Shown here: one piece after another, positions 1-9,900 of the stretch
Position numbering within the stretch: the stretch's first letter is position 1
Layout of the letters: every line of letters begins with the position of its first letter
Assembly (NCBI GenBank): GCA_009885665.1
Contig: VFKI01000192.1
Location: 1-12,601, forward strand
Direction of reading: 5' to 3'
Origin: Gammaproteobacteria bacterium
Lineage (GTDB): Bacteria; Pseudomonadota; Gammaproteobacteria; DSM-16500
Length of the DNA stretch: 12,601 nt
Program-made: the position numbers and the translations under genes
Notes under the pieces: model-generated
Told to the model about the DNA's origin: nothing
The model's input: the letters and a program-made list of their open reading frames with translations, nothing else
Database searches by the model: none

Positions 1-122
1 CGGGCGCACTTTGTGCGACAAAAACGGCTTTCCTGCCGTTTTCTCCAAAGGGGAAGAATCGCGATTCTCCCCCTTAAGAAAAAACGGCAGGAAAGCCGTT
101 TTTGACGCACAAAGTGCGCCCG
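1..122. repeat. 122-bp near-perfect inverted repeat with nested hairpins
   Basis: Base 1 pairs with base 122 and so on to a centre at 61/62 (GAATCGCGATTC, 56-67). 56 of 61 pairs match; the mismatches are 18/105, 43/80, 46/77, 47/76 and 54/69. Each arm also folds by itself: CGCAC-TTT-GTGCG (5-17) and CGCAC-AAA-GTGCG (106-118), and AAAACGGC/GCCGTTTT hairpins at 21-42 and 81-102. The inner hairpins look like intrinsic terminators: 81-103 ends in TTTTT on the + strand and 42-20 ends in TTTTT on the - strand. The element may be a palindromic mobile repeat (REP or MITE class) or a bidirectional terminator of an upstream gene. It starts at the window edge, so its left limit and any target duplication are unseen. 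Confidence 0.85.
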
Positions 123-320
123 AAGGGCGAGCCTCCAAGGAGGGAGGCGAGTCTATCCCCCATCGCGCAAAGTCAGGTTGCATCTGGCCTCGCTGGTGTT
201 TTTCGAAGATTGTGCTGAATGGTTACAACGATGCGTTGTATTACGGCATGCTTTCATGGTAAAGATAGTATGCACGGTTTAACCTATCGATTGATTCACT
301 TATCGCAATGGAGCGCTTAT
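123..320. other. Intergenic stretch with no recognisable gene
   Basis: This is the gap between the large palindrome and the GST-like gene. It holds a small stem GCCTCC/GGAGGC (131-136 with 143-148). I see no convincing coding sequence: an open frame at 11-262 runs through the palindrome and has no recognisable protein. A weak -10-like TAGTAT lies at 266-271 without a good -35. The promoter of the GST gene is presumably here but I cannot place it. Confidence 0.5.
310..313 (+). promoter_or_regulatory. Ribosome binding site of the GST-like gene
   Basis: GGAG sits 7 nt before the ATG at 321. It decides in favour of this start over the longer open frame from 219. Confidence 0.6.
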
Positions 321-974
321 ATGATTCGTATTTATGGCAACCCACTTTCCCCCCCAGCAAACAAAGTGCGCTATGTCGCCAACCAGCTGAACATTCCGCA
401 TGAATTTCATAACGTCAATCTAAGAGAAGGCGAGCAGCGCCAGCCTGAATTTCTCAAAATTAACCCACTCGGCAAAATTCCTGCTTTACGGGATGGCGGC
501 TATTCCCTCGGTGAAAGCAATGCCATCATTCGTTATTTGGCAGACAAAGCCGGCTCACCTATTTATCCACGTGATTTACAACAACGCGGTCAAGTTGACC
601 AATGGATAGACTTTGCCACACAACACATCGCCACCGCGACCAGCAAAGTCATGTTCAATACCCATTTTTACAAGTTTTCCGATGCCACCATTGATGAGCG
701 CTCTCTCAAAGACGGACGCGACTGGCTGGCCAAATATCTCCCCATGGTTGAGCAACAACTTAGCACGCATGCTTACTTAACGGGCGACACGCTGACCTTG
801 GCTGATATTGTGATGTTATCGGCACTGGATGTGTGTGAAGTCACCAACATCGACTTAACACCTTACACCGCCTTGACAAAATGGCGCAAAAACTTGATGC
901 AACAAAAATGGTACCGCACATGTCATACCGACTATGCCTCCACTTTTAACACCATCATGACTGCGCGAGCATAG
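321..974 (+). CDS. Glutathione S-transferase family protein
   Basis: The predicted 217-residue cytosolic protein has the usual length for a bacterial GST. The N-terminal thioredoxin-like domain (1-78) begins MIRIYGNPLSPPANKVR; Ser10 in the LSPPANKVR segment is the likely residue that activates the glutathione thiol, as in theta/beta-like classes. GKIPAL (51-56) carries the cis-proline, and GESNAI (64-69) is the Glu-Ser pair that holds the gamma-glutamyl group. The helical C-terminal domain (about 86-210) contains the LTGDTLTLADI segment (153-163) with the N-capping Asp. The frame opens further upstream at 219, but the start at 321 is chosen because GGAG (310-313) lies 7 nt before it and the protein then begins at the conserved first strand. 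The substrate cannot be inferred. The neighbour serA is convergent, so no operon partner is visible. Confidence 0.9.
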   Translation: MIRIYGNPLSPPANKVRYVANQLNIPHEFHNVNLREGEQRQPEFLKINPLGKIPALRDGGYSLGESNAIIRYLADKAGSPIYPRDLQQRGQVDQWIDFATQHIATATSKVMFNTHFYKFSDATIDERSLKDGRDWLAKYLPMVEQQLSTHAYLTGDTLTLADIVMLSALDVCEVTNIDLTPYTALTKWRKNLMQQKWYRTCHTDYASTFNTIMTARA

Positions 975-984
975 TCTATTTTTT
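959..984 (+). terminator. Possible intrinsic terminator overlapping the GST stop codon
   Basis: GACT (959-962) pairs with AGTC (973-976). GC/GC closes a GCGA tetraloop at 965-968, with a 2-nt bulge at 971-972. Six T residues follow at 979-984. The stem is short (6 bp), so this is a tentative call. It would end GST transcription before the convergent serA. Confidence 0.35.
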
Positions 985-1003
985 ATATTTCATGACCGGA
1001 TTC

Positions 1004-1049
1004 AGGCGGGTCATCGCGAGAAGCGTAACGACTCGTGGTGCCCCCGCCT
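1004..1049. repeat. Stem-loop in the GST/serA gap, REP-like
   Basis: AGGCGGG (1004-1010) pairs with CCCGCCT (1043-1049). After a small internal loop, CATCGCGAG (1012-1020) pairs with CTCGTGGTG (1032-1040) with two G-T pairs, leaving an 11-nt loop. The core GTCATCGCGAGAAGCG resembles the dispersed intergenic palindromes with GTCATTGCGAG cores seen in many bacterial genomes, so it may be a decayed copy of such an element. An overlapping alternative pairing is ATGACC (992-997) with GGTCAT (1009-1014). There is no T-run next to the stem, so it is not a classical terminator. Confidence 0.5.
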
Positions 1050-1119
1050 TAACCGACTGCCATTGATTGCGCCCCAAAGCCCCCATCGTGAAAAGCCAAA
1101 CGCTTTTTCAAAAAAACTA

Positions 1120-2295
1120 TCACGCAGGCATCACCCGTACGCGCGTCATACCCTCAATCTTCGCCAGCGCCTGTAATAATGCTGGCGCGACAGGGGTATC
1201 TGTGTCGATTAATGTATAAGCAATCGCATCACGCGAGCCATTTTGCATGCTCATGATATTGATTTTTTCGGTTGCCAAAACATGCGAAATATCTGCCACG
1301 CGACCCGGCGTATTAGTATGAATAAGCCCCAGACGGGTTGCCGCATGATTACTGCGCATATCAATTTCTGGAAAATTAACCGCATGATGAATAATGCCTT
1401 TTTCTAAATAATCGCGCACTTGCTTGACTATCATGACCGCACAATTTTCTTCAGCCTCACGCGTCGACGCACCTAAATGCGGCAAACAAATCACATGCGG
1501 ATGATCCTTAAACTGCAACGCGGGAAAATCAGTGACATAGCTTGATAAAACATTCGATTGCAATGCAGCCGTCACCGCATCCGCATCCACAATTTCACTA
1601 CGCGAAAAATTTAACAACACCGTGCCCGGCCGACATTGCCGCAACAAATCGGCATTAATCAAATAGCGCGTCGCTTCGATTAATGGCACATGCACCGTGA
1701 TAAAGTCCGCATGTTGCACAATATCCTGCAGCGTATCGGCTTTACGTACATCTGCCGATAATTCCCAGGCATTTTTAACGGTAATAGCCGGATCATAGCC
1801 AATAATATGCATCCCTAACGCACTGGCGGCATTCGCCACTTTTACACCAATATTCCCCAAACCCACCACACCCAACGTACGGCCACGTAATTCAAAACCC
1901 GCAAATTGTTTTTTATCTTTTTCAAGCTGCGCATGTAAACTTGCATCATCGGCAACTTGCAAGTGACGCACATAATCCGCCGCCTGGCAAAGATGACGAC
2001 ACGCCAACAACATGCCCGCCAACACCAACTCACGCACCGCATTGGTGTTGGCGCCCGGCGTATTCATCACCGGAATACCGCGCGCCGTCAACGCCGCAAC
2101 GGGAATGGTATTAACCCCCACGCCAGCGCGCCCCACCACCAACACGGAATCTGGAAAATGAAAGTCATGCAAATCATGCGATCGTACCAACAGTGCGTCA
2201 GGTTGCGTTATGGCTGTGTCTGTTTGATAGTGCGCAGCAGGTAACTGCGCCAAACCTGTCGCCGCAATGGCATTTAATAATTGTATGCGAAACAT
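1120..2295 (-). CDS. serA: D-3-phosphoglycerate dehydrogenase, short form with ACT domain
   Basis: This enzyme would oxidise 3-phosphoglycerate to 3-phosphohydroxypyruvate with NAD, the first step of serine synthesis, in the cytosol. The 391 residues match the short SerA class. The substrate domain is split (1-95 and 277-310), and the NAD domain has GLGNIG (145-150) with acidic Asp168 in YDP. Catalytic Arg232 lies in FSRSEIV, and His273 in LPHLGAST. A C-terminal ACT domain (about 319-390, starting at LGLIHTNTPGRVADIS) probably senses serine. The PGANTNAVREL segment (80-90) is typical of this family. The segment that carries the catalytic Glu in E. coli SerA reads DFPALQFKDHP here, with no clear Glu. 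The start is a plain ATG with a weak ribosome site. The gene is divergent from the HAD phosphatase gene. Confidence 0.9.
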   Translation of the reverse strand: MFRIQLLNAIAATGLAQLPAAHYQTDTAITQPDALLVRSHDLHDFHFPDSVLVVGRAGVGVNTIPVAALTARGIPVMNTPGANTNAVRELVLAGMLLACRHLCQAADYVRHLQVADDASLHAQLEKDKKQFAGFELRGRTLGVVGLGNIGVKVANAASALGMHIIGYDPAITVKNAWELSADVRKADTLQDIVQHADFITVHVPLIEATRYLINADLLRQCRPGTVLLNFSRSEIVDADAVTAALQSNVLSSYVTDFPALQFKDHPHVICLPHLGASTREAEENCAVMIVKQVRDYLEKGIIHHAVNFPEIDMRSNHAATRLGLIHTNTPGRVADISHVLATEKINIMSMQNGSRDAIAYTLIDTDTPVAPALLQALAKIEGMTRVRVMPA

Positions 2296-2317
2296 TGGCG
2301 TAGTACTCTACAAAAAA

Positions 2318-2322
2318 AAGGA
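2318..2322 (+). promoter_or_regulatory. Ribosome binding site of the HAD phosphatase gene
   Basis: AAGGA lies 7 nt before the ATG at 2330 and decides this start over upstream in-frame ATGs that would overlap the serA start. The promoters of both divergent genes must fit into or overlap the 34-bp gap and the facing coding starts. Confidence 0.65.
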
Positions 2323-2329
2323 TGGCATC

Positions 2330-3067
2330 ATGTTACCACTACACTGGCAATTATCCCTACCTCTGGATGCCATTATTTTTGACTGCGATGGCACATTATC
2401 CTGCATTGAAGGCATCGATGAATTAGCAAAAAACAATGGCGTAGGTGACGCAGTCACACAATTAACGCATATTGCGATGAGCCAAACGGGCATCACACCC
2501 AAAATTTATCATGAGCGGCTGCAACTTGTACAACCCACACTGCGCGACATTGAAACGCTTGGCCAACGCTATATTGCCACGCTGACGCCAGACACATTAG
2601 ACGTGATTCACATTTTTCAAAAAATGGGTAAAGCGATTTATATCATCTCAGCAGGCGTCTATCCCGCCGTTGCCCTCCTGGCGGATTTTTTAAACATACC
2701 ACGCGCGCATGTGTTTGCGATTGATATAGCGTTTGACGCGCACGGAAATTATCTCGGGTTTGATCGTCACTCGCCCTTGATACGCCCTATCGGTAAATGC
2801 AGCGTAGTCGAAGCAATTAAGCAAAAGCATCCGCGGCTAGGCTATACGGGCGACGGCATGAATGATATGCCAGTGCGCCCGCTGGTGACACGTTTGGTGG
2901 GATTTGGTGGCGCGTATTATCGTAAAAATATCGCGGCGATGTGTGAATTTTATATTACGGCAAATAGTATGGCGCCCTTATTGCCCTTAATGTTAACGGA
3001 AAAAGAAGCACATCATCTCACCCAAACTGAAAAAGTATTATATGAAAAAGGGCTTAAATATAGCTAA
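2330..3067 (+). CDS. HAD-superfamily phosphatase, SerB-like
   Basis: The 245-residue predicted cytosolic phosphatase shows all four HAD motifs: DCDGT (18-22, nucleophile Asp18 and general acid Asp20), IISAG with Ser107, GKCSVV with Lys156, and GDGMND (174-179) for Mg binding. The helical insert after motif I (about 25-95) is the cap-1 type found in phosphoserine phosphatase and related HAD-IB enzymes. The position next to divergent serA suggests phosphoserine hydrolysis, the last step of serine synthesis. Classical SerB has FDFDST at motif I rather than FDCDGT, so another phosphomonoester substrate is possible and no symbol is given. The frame opens at 2267, inside serA, but the ATG at 2330 has AAGGA (2318-2322) 7 nt upstream and the conserved domain begins at residue 12. 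The 3' end overlaps the convergent fau gene by 14 bp. Confidence 0.82.
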   Translation: MLPLHWQLSLPLDAIIFDCDGTLSCIEGIDELAKNNGVGDAVTQLTHIAMSQTGITPKIYHERLQLVQPTLRDIETLGQRYIATLTPDTLDVIHIFQKMGKAIYIISAGVYPAVALLADFLNIPRAHVFAIDIAFDAHGNYLGFDRHSPLIRPIGKCSVVEAIKQKHPRLGYTGDGMNDMPVRPLVTRLVGFGGAYYRKNIAAMCEFYITANSMAPLLPLMLTEKEAHHLTQTEKVLYEKGLKYS

Positions 3068-3632
3068 TTCCCCGCTCCGTTAGCACACCCGCTAACGGCA
3101 CATCCCACGCATCCGCCACAATTGCCTCTATTTCCTGACACGCAAACCCCACGCCCACCATTTTGCACTGCGCGACAGAAGGTTCGTGCAAAAACGCAAA
3201 TGTTTTATCATAATAGCCCGCGCCCATGCCCAGTCGGTGGCCCGCCGCATCAAACCCCACCAATGGCAACAACACCATATCCAATTCGCGCGGTACAATA
3301 CATTCTGCGTGCGACACAGGTTCCCATAAACCATAGCGATTTAATTGCAATGGATCGTCTTGGCGATAACGTGCAAACAATAAAGGTGAAGGAGATAACG
3401 TTTGTACGACAGGCAAATAACACTTTTTATCGTGCTGAAAAATAGTATCAATCAAACTCCCCGTCGCAAATTCTTCGCCACTGGCTAGATAACAGGCAAT
3501 ATGCTCGCTCGCCTGAAACCAGCCTGCGCGCGCCAAATGCGCCGCTGCTTGCAATGCAGCGACAATACGCAGCGGCGCTGATAAAGCGCGGCGGCGCGCA
3601 CGCAACCTATCGCGCAAATTCACCTTACTCAC
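3054..3632 (-). CDS. fau: 5-formyltetrahydrofolate cyclo-ligase
   Basis: This enzyme uses ATP to convert 5-formyltetrahydrofolate to 5,10-methenyltetrahydrofolate in the cytosol, recovering a folate that otherwise inhibits other enzymes. The 192 residues fit the family. The basic N-terminus (RDRLRARRR, 7-15), the YLASGEEFAT segment (48-57) and above all the signature LVGFDAAGHRLGMGAGYYDKTF region (124-145) identify it; the C-terminus has DVPLAGVLTE. It is called ygfA in E. coli. The start is GTG at 3632, which overlaps the zapA stop as GTGA, so translation is probably coupled to zapA. In many gammaproteobacteria the 6S RNA gene ssrS lies between these two genes; here there is no room for it. 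The 3' end runs 14 bp into the convergent HAD gene. Confidence 0.92.
   Translation of the reverse strand: MSKVNLRDRLRARRRALSAPLRIVAALQAAAHLARAGWFQASEHIACYLASGEEFATGSLIDTIFQHDKKCYLPVVQTLSPSPLLFARYRQDDPLQLNRYGLWEPVSHAECIVPRELDMVLLPLVGFDAAGHRLGMGAGYYDKTFAFLHEPSVAQCKMVGVGFACQEIEAIVADAWDVPLAGVLTERGISYI
3077..3098. terminator. Perfect 8-bp stem-loop at the convergent gene ends
   Basis: CCGTTAGC (3077-3084) and GCTAACGG (3091-3098) pair perfectly around a 6-nt loop. The stem starts 9 nt after the HAD stop codon and lies inside the 3' coding end of fau. No T-run follows on either strand, so if it helps termination or protects mRNA ends it would do so without a U-tract. It could also be chance structure within a coding sequence. 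Confidence 0.3.
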
Positions 3633-3952
3633 TCAGCAGGCACAGCTTCAAGCTGCTCACACGGATGCAAAGCATGGCCAATACGATTCCCTAATTCATA
3701 CAGCCGATGCGTGATTTGCTGTAATTCATTGCCTTTATCCTGCCGCAGCCGCACCAGTTCACACGCAATATTCAAGCCCGCCATGATGCCAACCATTTCT
3801 GGTTTAACCACGCCTGAGGCTGTCCGAAATTCACGCATTTTACTTTCCAGCAGGCGCGCAGCTTCACGTAGCGTAGCGACCTCTTCTGCCGGACAACGCA
3901 TCGGATAAGTTCTGCCGAGAATTTCAACACTCGTTTCTGTCAATTCCGTCAT
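3629..3952 (-). CDS. zapA: Cell division protein ZapA
   Basis: ZapA binds FtsZ and bundles its filaments at the division ring. The 107-residue protein shows the family pattern: an N-terminal FtsZ-binding head with VEILGRTYPMRCP, the EEVATLREAARLLESKMREFR helix, then a long C-terminal helix (about 50-95, MAGLNIACELVRLRQDKGNELQ) expected to form the dimer/tetramer coiled coil. An in-frame GTG at 3955 lies one codon upstream. The ATG at 3952 is preferred because GGGAG (- strand, 3964-3960) is 7 nt from it and only 4 nt from the GTG. It is the first gene of a zapA-fau operon and is divergent from the pilus operon, sharing a 131-bp control region with it. Confidence 0.9.
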   Translation of the reverse strand: MTELTETSVEILGRTYPMRCPAEEVATLREAARLLESKMREFRTASGVVKPEMVGIMAGLNIACELVRLRQDKGNELQQITHRLYELGNRIGHALHPCEQLEAVPAE

Positions 3953-6900
3953 CACGACACTCCCACGACAAAGTTAATATAAAGCATATGACTCGAGTCA
4001 TATTACTCGCTCCATTGTATTTACGGCAAGTGTAGACCATAATCCGAATAGGCATAATGGATTATAGCGCGCATGAGGCAAGCATGGCAGACACTTTAAA
4101 CCCAGCAGCAGATGCAAACCAGCAATTGCTCATCGCATTGCAGCAATATGCAGACACAACACAAACTGACTTCGTCACGAGCCAGTCTGAGCTCGACGCG
4201 CGCGATCACGTCATGGATGAAATGCTGGCGTGGTGCAAAGAGCAAGGTTCGCTGGTCGCGTTAAAAAGCGGCTCGATCCTTTCTTCCGACCCGACGTCAC
4301 GCGTCATACAAAATTGCAAATCCATCATGCTGGCCAAAGGGATACATCCCGGCCAAGTGTTCGCCGCCACGCCCTCGCTGATTCATTTGTTAATGGCCAG
4401 CGGTCAAACCGAAACAGTCGCCACCGCCCACAGCGAAACCAGCACAACTTTTAGTGAACAGCAGCAACAATTACGCGATTTAATTCTTGAAGCTGTTCGT
4501 CAAGATGTCAGCGATATCCACATTCAAGTGCGCCAAAACTACACCAAGATTCGGATGCGCCAACATGGCGAATTGCGCGTTTATGCCGAATGGTCAGAAA
4601 AATTAGGCCGCGAACTCGCTTCCGTCGCCTTCAATAAAGAAACCGATCACGCGACATCCCACTTCAATCCGCTGGTGCCACAAGATGCTTCTATGCCACT
4701 GAAGATCCAAGGGCGCGATATTCGTCTTCGTCTAGCCAGCGTCCCCGCACATGGCGGTTTTGATATGGTCATGCGTATCTTAGCCACCGGCACTGCGCGC
4801 AAAACAACGCTAGAAGATTTAGGCTATACACAAAAACAAGTTGATATTATCAAAATGGCATTGAAATTACCGTTTGGCGCCATCATCGTCGCAGGTCCAA
4901 CCGGTTCGGGTAAAACAACCACCCTAGCTGCTTGCATGGAAATGGTCGAAACCACTCAAAAACTCTACTCCATTGAAGATCCTGTCGAAAAAGTCATTGA
5001 AGAAGCCACACAAGTCCCCGTCAATACCGAAAAAGAAGATCGCAGCTTTGCCAGTATGGGGCGCGCCGCATTGCGTATGGATCCTGACGTCATCATCCTC
5101 GGCGAAATGCGCGATGAAGATACCGCAAATGTCATGGTGCGCGCCTCCATCACCGGTCACTTAGTGTTAACCACTTTGCACACCAATCGTGCCACCGCCA
5201 TTATCACGCGCTTGGTCGATATGCATATTTCTCCCGTGCTTCTCAGCGACAGCAGCGTGTTACGCTGCCTGATTTGCCAACGCCTCGTGCCTAAAGTCTG
5301 CCAGCAATGCGCCGTCCCTTTGCGTAGCTCGGAACGTCATCAAGAATATTTGAGCGATTGGGAAAGCGTACTCGGCGCCGCCATCATGGATAAAGCAAAA
5401 GCACGCGGCCCGGGCTGTGATAGCTGTCATGGCAGCGGCGTTGGCGGCCGCACCGTGGTGGCAGAAGTGATTTGGGTGGACGAAGAAGGTCGTCAATTCA
5501 TTCAAAAATGCGATACACTCAACTGGGAAAAAATGCTGAAACGCAATGGCTGGATGGATTTTCATGCGCGCGCCGTCGAATTGATAGAAGAAGGATTGAT
5601 CGACCCCTTCGATGCCGAAAAAGTCGTCGGCCCTATCAATACTTCGACGAACACAACGTCTTATCACTATAAATAAGCAAGGAATATTGCCATGGAATGG
5701 CTCGATGAGCTAACTGCAAATACAAAAGGGTTTATTGCCAGCCTGCCGCATCGCCTGAAAAAATTTCAATTCGGCACCAAAGCCCAACTCGGCTTTCTGG
5801 AAGATTTTAATGTATTGGTTGCTGACGGCATTCCCGCCAATCGCGCCATTGAAATGATGGTGCAAGCCACCACCGGCTTAACCCACGATGTCGCACGCGC
5901 CATTGCCCAAAAAATATCAGAAGGCAAGCCACTGGCTGAAGGGATGCGCGAATGGTTTGGCGTCAATATCGTTGAAATTGTCCGCGTCGGCGAAGCCGGT
6001 GGTGCGCTAGGTGAAACCTTACAATCTGCCATCAATACGCTGGGACGCAGCAGCGGCTCGATGGGCGTATTGATTGGCGCCGTCAGCTATCCACTGCTGG
6101 TCATTCTGATGGCATGCGGCATCATTGTTTATCTCGACAGCTCAGTCTTTGTGCAATTTAAGGCCATCAAATCGATCGATCAATGGCCACAAGCCGGACG
6201 TGATCTCGTCAACCTTGCCGCCCTGATTCGCAATGCATGGTGGCTCGTGATTGCCGCGGCAATTGCTTTTGTTATCATCATGCTGCGCGTTTTAGATAAT
6301 TATATTGGTGCACTACGCCCGCTACTCGACAATATCCCGCCCTTTTCACTATATAAAAAATTTGTCGCCGCGCGCTTTATGGAAACCCTAGGATTATTAG
6401 TTGAAAACGGCGTGGTATTCAAAAATGCTTTGCGTATTATGCAATATCGCTCACCACCTTATCTCGCATCGCATCTCGTTAATATGGAACATTTGCTATC
6501 GACCGGTAAAGGCAATGTGGCAGACATTTTAACGACCGGTCTCATTGATGAAAAAGATGTCTTGCGCCTACGCATCATGGCGGAAGTCAAAGGCTTCGAG
6601 CACGGCTTAAAGCGTATGGGCATTCGCGGCGCAGAAAACACTGCAAAGACCATGAAAATCATTGCGCGCATGTTGGGCGGTATTTTGCTATTAGTCGGTG
6701 CCTATCTTATTTTGACAATTATTCGCGGCATTTTTCTCACCGGCATGTCGATGGGGCAATGATGAAGCAAAAAAGGCAAAAGAAGCAGAAAATTACCGGG
6801 ATGACATTGCTTGAATTACTGCTGGTGCTGGCGATCATGTCAAGCCTGACCCTTCTCGGTATGCGATATTATAATCAATTTAAAATGGGCGCAGATCAAA

Positions 6901-9900
6901 ATCAGCTTAGCGCCAATGTCAGCCAATTATTCCAAGTGATGCGCAATTATTATCAAGCCAATTGCCGCGTGAATTACTCTGCCGCCGGCATACCGCGCTC
7001 GCCTGGCGCACTCGACCCTGTTAATAGCCCGAGCAATCCTGTCGCACTCACGATCAATACCGGCAGCAATGATGGCAAAGATTTATTTTCTGCTGGTTTT
7101 CTCAATACGAAAGATTGGCAACCGACTAATCCACTTGTGGATAATGGCGTGGCGGGTAATGGTTACGCTTTACAATTTAATCGTCAACCCGATTCGCAAA
7201 TGAATGTCTATGCTTGCGCAGGGACGGGCAATCCCCCCGCTTGCATCGCGGGGCAACAAACCACGCCGCTGATAAATTCAGTCGTCATTCTCTGGAACGC
7301 GCAAGTCAGCGTGAAATTAAAAAATTGCGCTTATGCCGCCACGCTGGCCAATATCTTGTCAGCCAGTTGCGTCACAGCTAACGCCAGCGACACGTGTGAA
7401 TCTGCACCCCTACCCGATAAGGGTGACAATTGTACCGGCAGCGGTTCGCGCTACTTAGTATGGGAACGTCCCGCGGCGATTTTTGATGCAGATACCAATT
7501 CCTCGCTCTGGCTGTCCAAGCCACTGGTAAAACAATTCAATATGCAGTATACCAATGAGGGTATGGCGACATTAAGTGGCGCACAATCGAATCCAACTGG
7601 ACAAGCCAATCCAAGCAATTATTTGTGTGGGAGCTAGCAAATGGAGATGCGAAAGAAGCAACAAAAGCAAGACGCACACAAAAAGCACGCGCAACAAACG
7701 CAGCACAAACAGCGACAACACGGATTTACGTTAGTCGAAATGCTGCTCGTCCTGGCAATTGCCAGTTCGTTAATTCTGATGCTGTTGAATTACTCCACGC
7801 GCAAAGCGCAAGAATTGCGGCGTGATAAAACGGTCTTGCAAATTCAGCAATTATTGAATAGCGGCTTGTCGTATTATGTTAACAATTCAAAGTGGCCGAT
7901 CACCTGCGGCACCACAACGTGGACAGTCCCCAACACCCTCACCGGCGCGACCAACAATAATTTTTCCGGTAGTTATTTGCCGAATGGTTTTAGTATGAAT
8001 CCGTATAGCAATAATTATTCTCTTAACTGTGACACGCAAGCCAGTGATCATGGCGGTAATTTCTATGTCGCCACCGCCGTCAGCACACCCGTCGATGCCT
8101 TGATTATTGCCGGCGGCTTACCCATGGCCTATATCACTACGCCCGCCAGCGTCACATCCAACGCCGCGCCACCGGCACAAGATGCTGCTTGTACCAGTCC
8201 GCCGTATACAGGCTGCACCGAAGTCGTGTCCAGCGTGAACATCCCCGGCCAAAATTTAAATAATGCCCGCTCGGTTAATTTTGCTGGAATTTATTATAGC
8301 GGCTCATGTGTCCCTGCTCCGAATTGTCCAGCGGGCATGACGCCATCCATTATGGTGGTGCCGGCGTCGGTTGCCGGGGTGAATGGCAATCCGACGTGTC
8401 AGGGCACGTCTGCGAGCGGCGCTTATGACCCGGTAGGCAGTAACGCAAACAATAGCTGCAAAGCCAACTTATATCCATTAACCGCATTTTCTGCTTTTGC
8501 ACGTGGCGGCGACACAAGCACACCCGGTGGCCCCGTTGCGCCAGGCAATGCGGGCAGTGGTGGCCCCAATGATTGTACAATCAGCGGCACGCCTTCTCCT
8601 GCACCCTGCTGGCAAAGCTACAGCAATGGCACGCCAACCTACATCACTGACCAAACGACAAATTACTGGCGTGTTTGCTTAGCGGTGCAAACCCAAGATG
8701 GCGGGGTCACCATCCTAAACAACAGCAACGCTATACAATGGGGCAAAATGATAGGTAATGTCATGGCGTTCACCCGTTGTGTACCCAATAATGGTGCTGA
8801 AACACCGTCGGGCTCGATCAATGTATTCCAAGCAAATAAAAATTTTGCGCAGTGACTTGCCTTCACTTACGTATTTGCGCTAGATTGCTTATATTGCAAT
8901 ATATTTTAATTTTATCCGATGGACCGGGAACTATCCGGTATGGGTATAGGCTAGATGGAGTTGCCGAATGAAATGTTGTCGTGTCCGTGTAATGCCGGTG
9001 TGTTTTTCGCTGATTTTTACAGCACTTTCTAGCTTTCCGCTCGTGGCTGCCGCGGGTTGGCAAGTCTCAGCGCCTATTGCGGGTGCGCCGCGTGAGCTTG
9101 CTTATCAACCATCACCCCATCCCGTCACCTTTACGCCGCGTCCGCAATATGCTGCGCCGCCTTTTCATCCTGCCTATGAAAAACAAGATATCGCATTTGC
9201 ACCACGCCCATGGCATCGTCGCGGTCACACGCATCTGACGTGGAAAGGCGAAGCCCCCGTTGCTACTGCTGAACCGTATTTTAATGCGGGCACACAAACG
9301 GATAGAGCTTTCACACCGATCATCAACGATGGCAACCTCGGCACGCCGGCACCCATGTATGCCATCAGTGTCAGCGGTTCACTCAAACATAATGTAGAAC
9401 GCATCATGCGTCGTTATGGCTGGAAAGTCATTTGGAAAGTCCCGGTCGACTATAACTTTGATGGCCGCATCACCGGCGCAACACTCCCTGAAGTGATGAC
9501 AAAATTATTTAAACCTTTTCCACTACAAGCGCAAATGTTTATGGCCAATCAACGCATGATCGTTGTACAGAGGATAGTCTGATGAAATATTTTCAACGCG
9601 CGCTTACTTTTGCTCTTTGCTCACTGGTGCTTACCTTGACGGGCTGTCATTCTGCGCTTTATCCACAAACGGAAGACAATGTCGCCGATGTCAAAGATAA
9701 AATGGCGTATGAAAAACAACAAATGGCACAAAAAGTAAAAACTGCACCGCCGCTCATCGTTAATCAAGGTCTTTATGTCGATAAAACGCCGATCAACTTG
9801 ATCAAACAACCGTATTGGTTAAAAAACACCCTCGTCTTACGCGGCGAAAGATTGCCCTTTAGCTATTTCAGCCGTGTCATTGCCGGCGGCGCCAATAGTC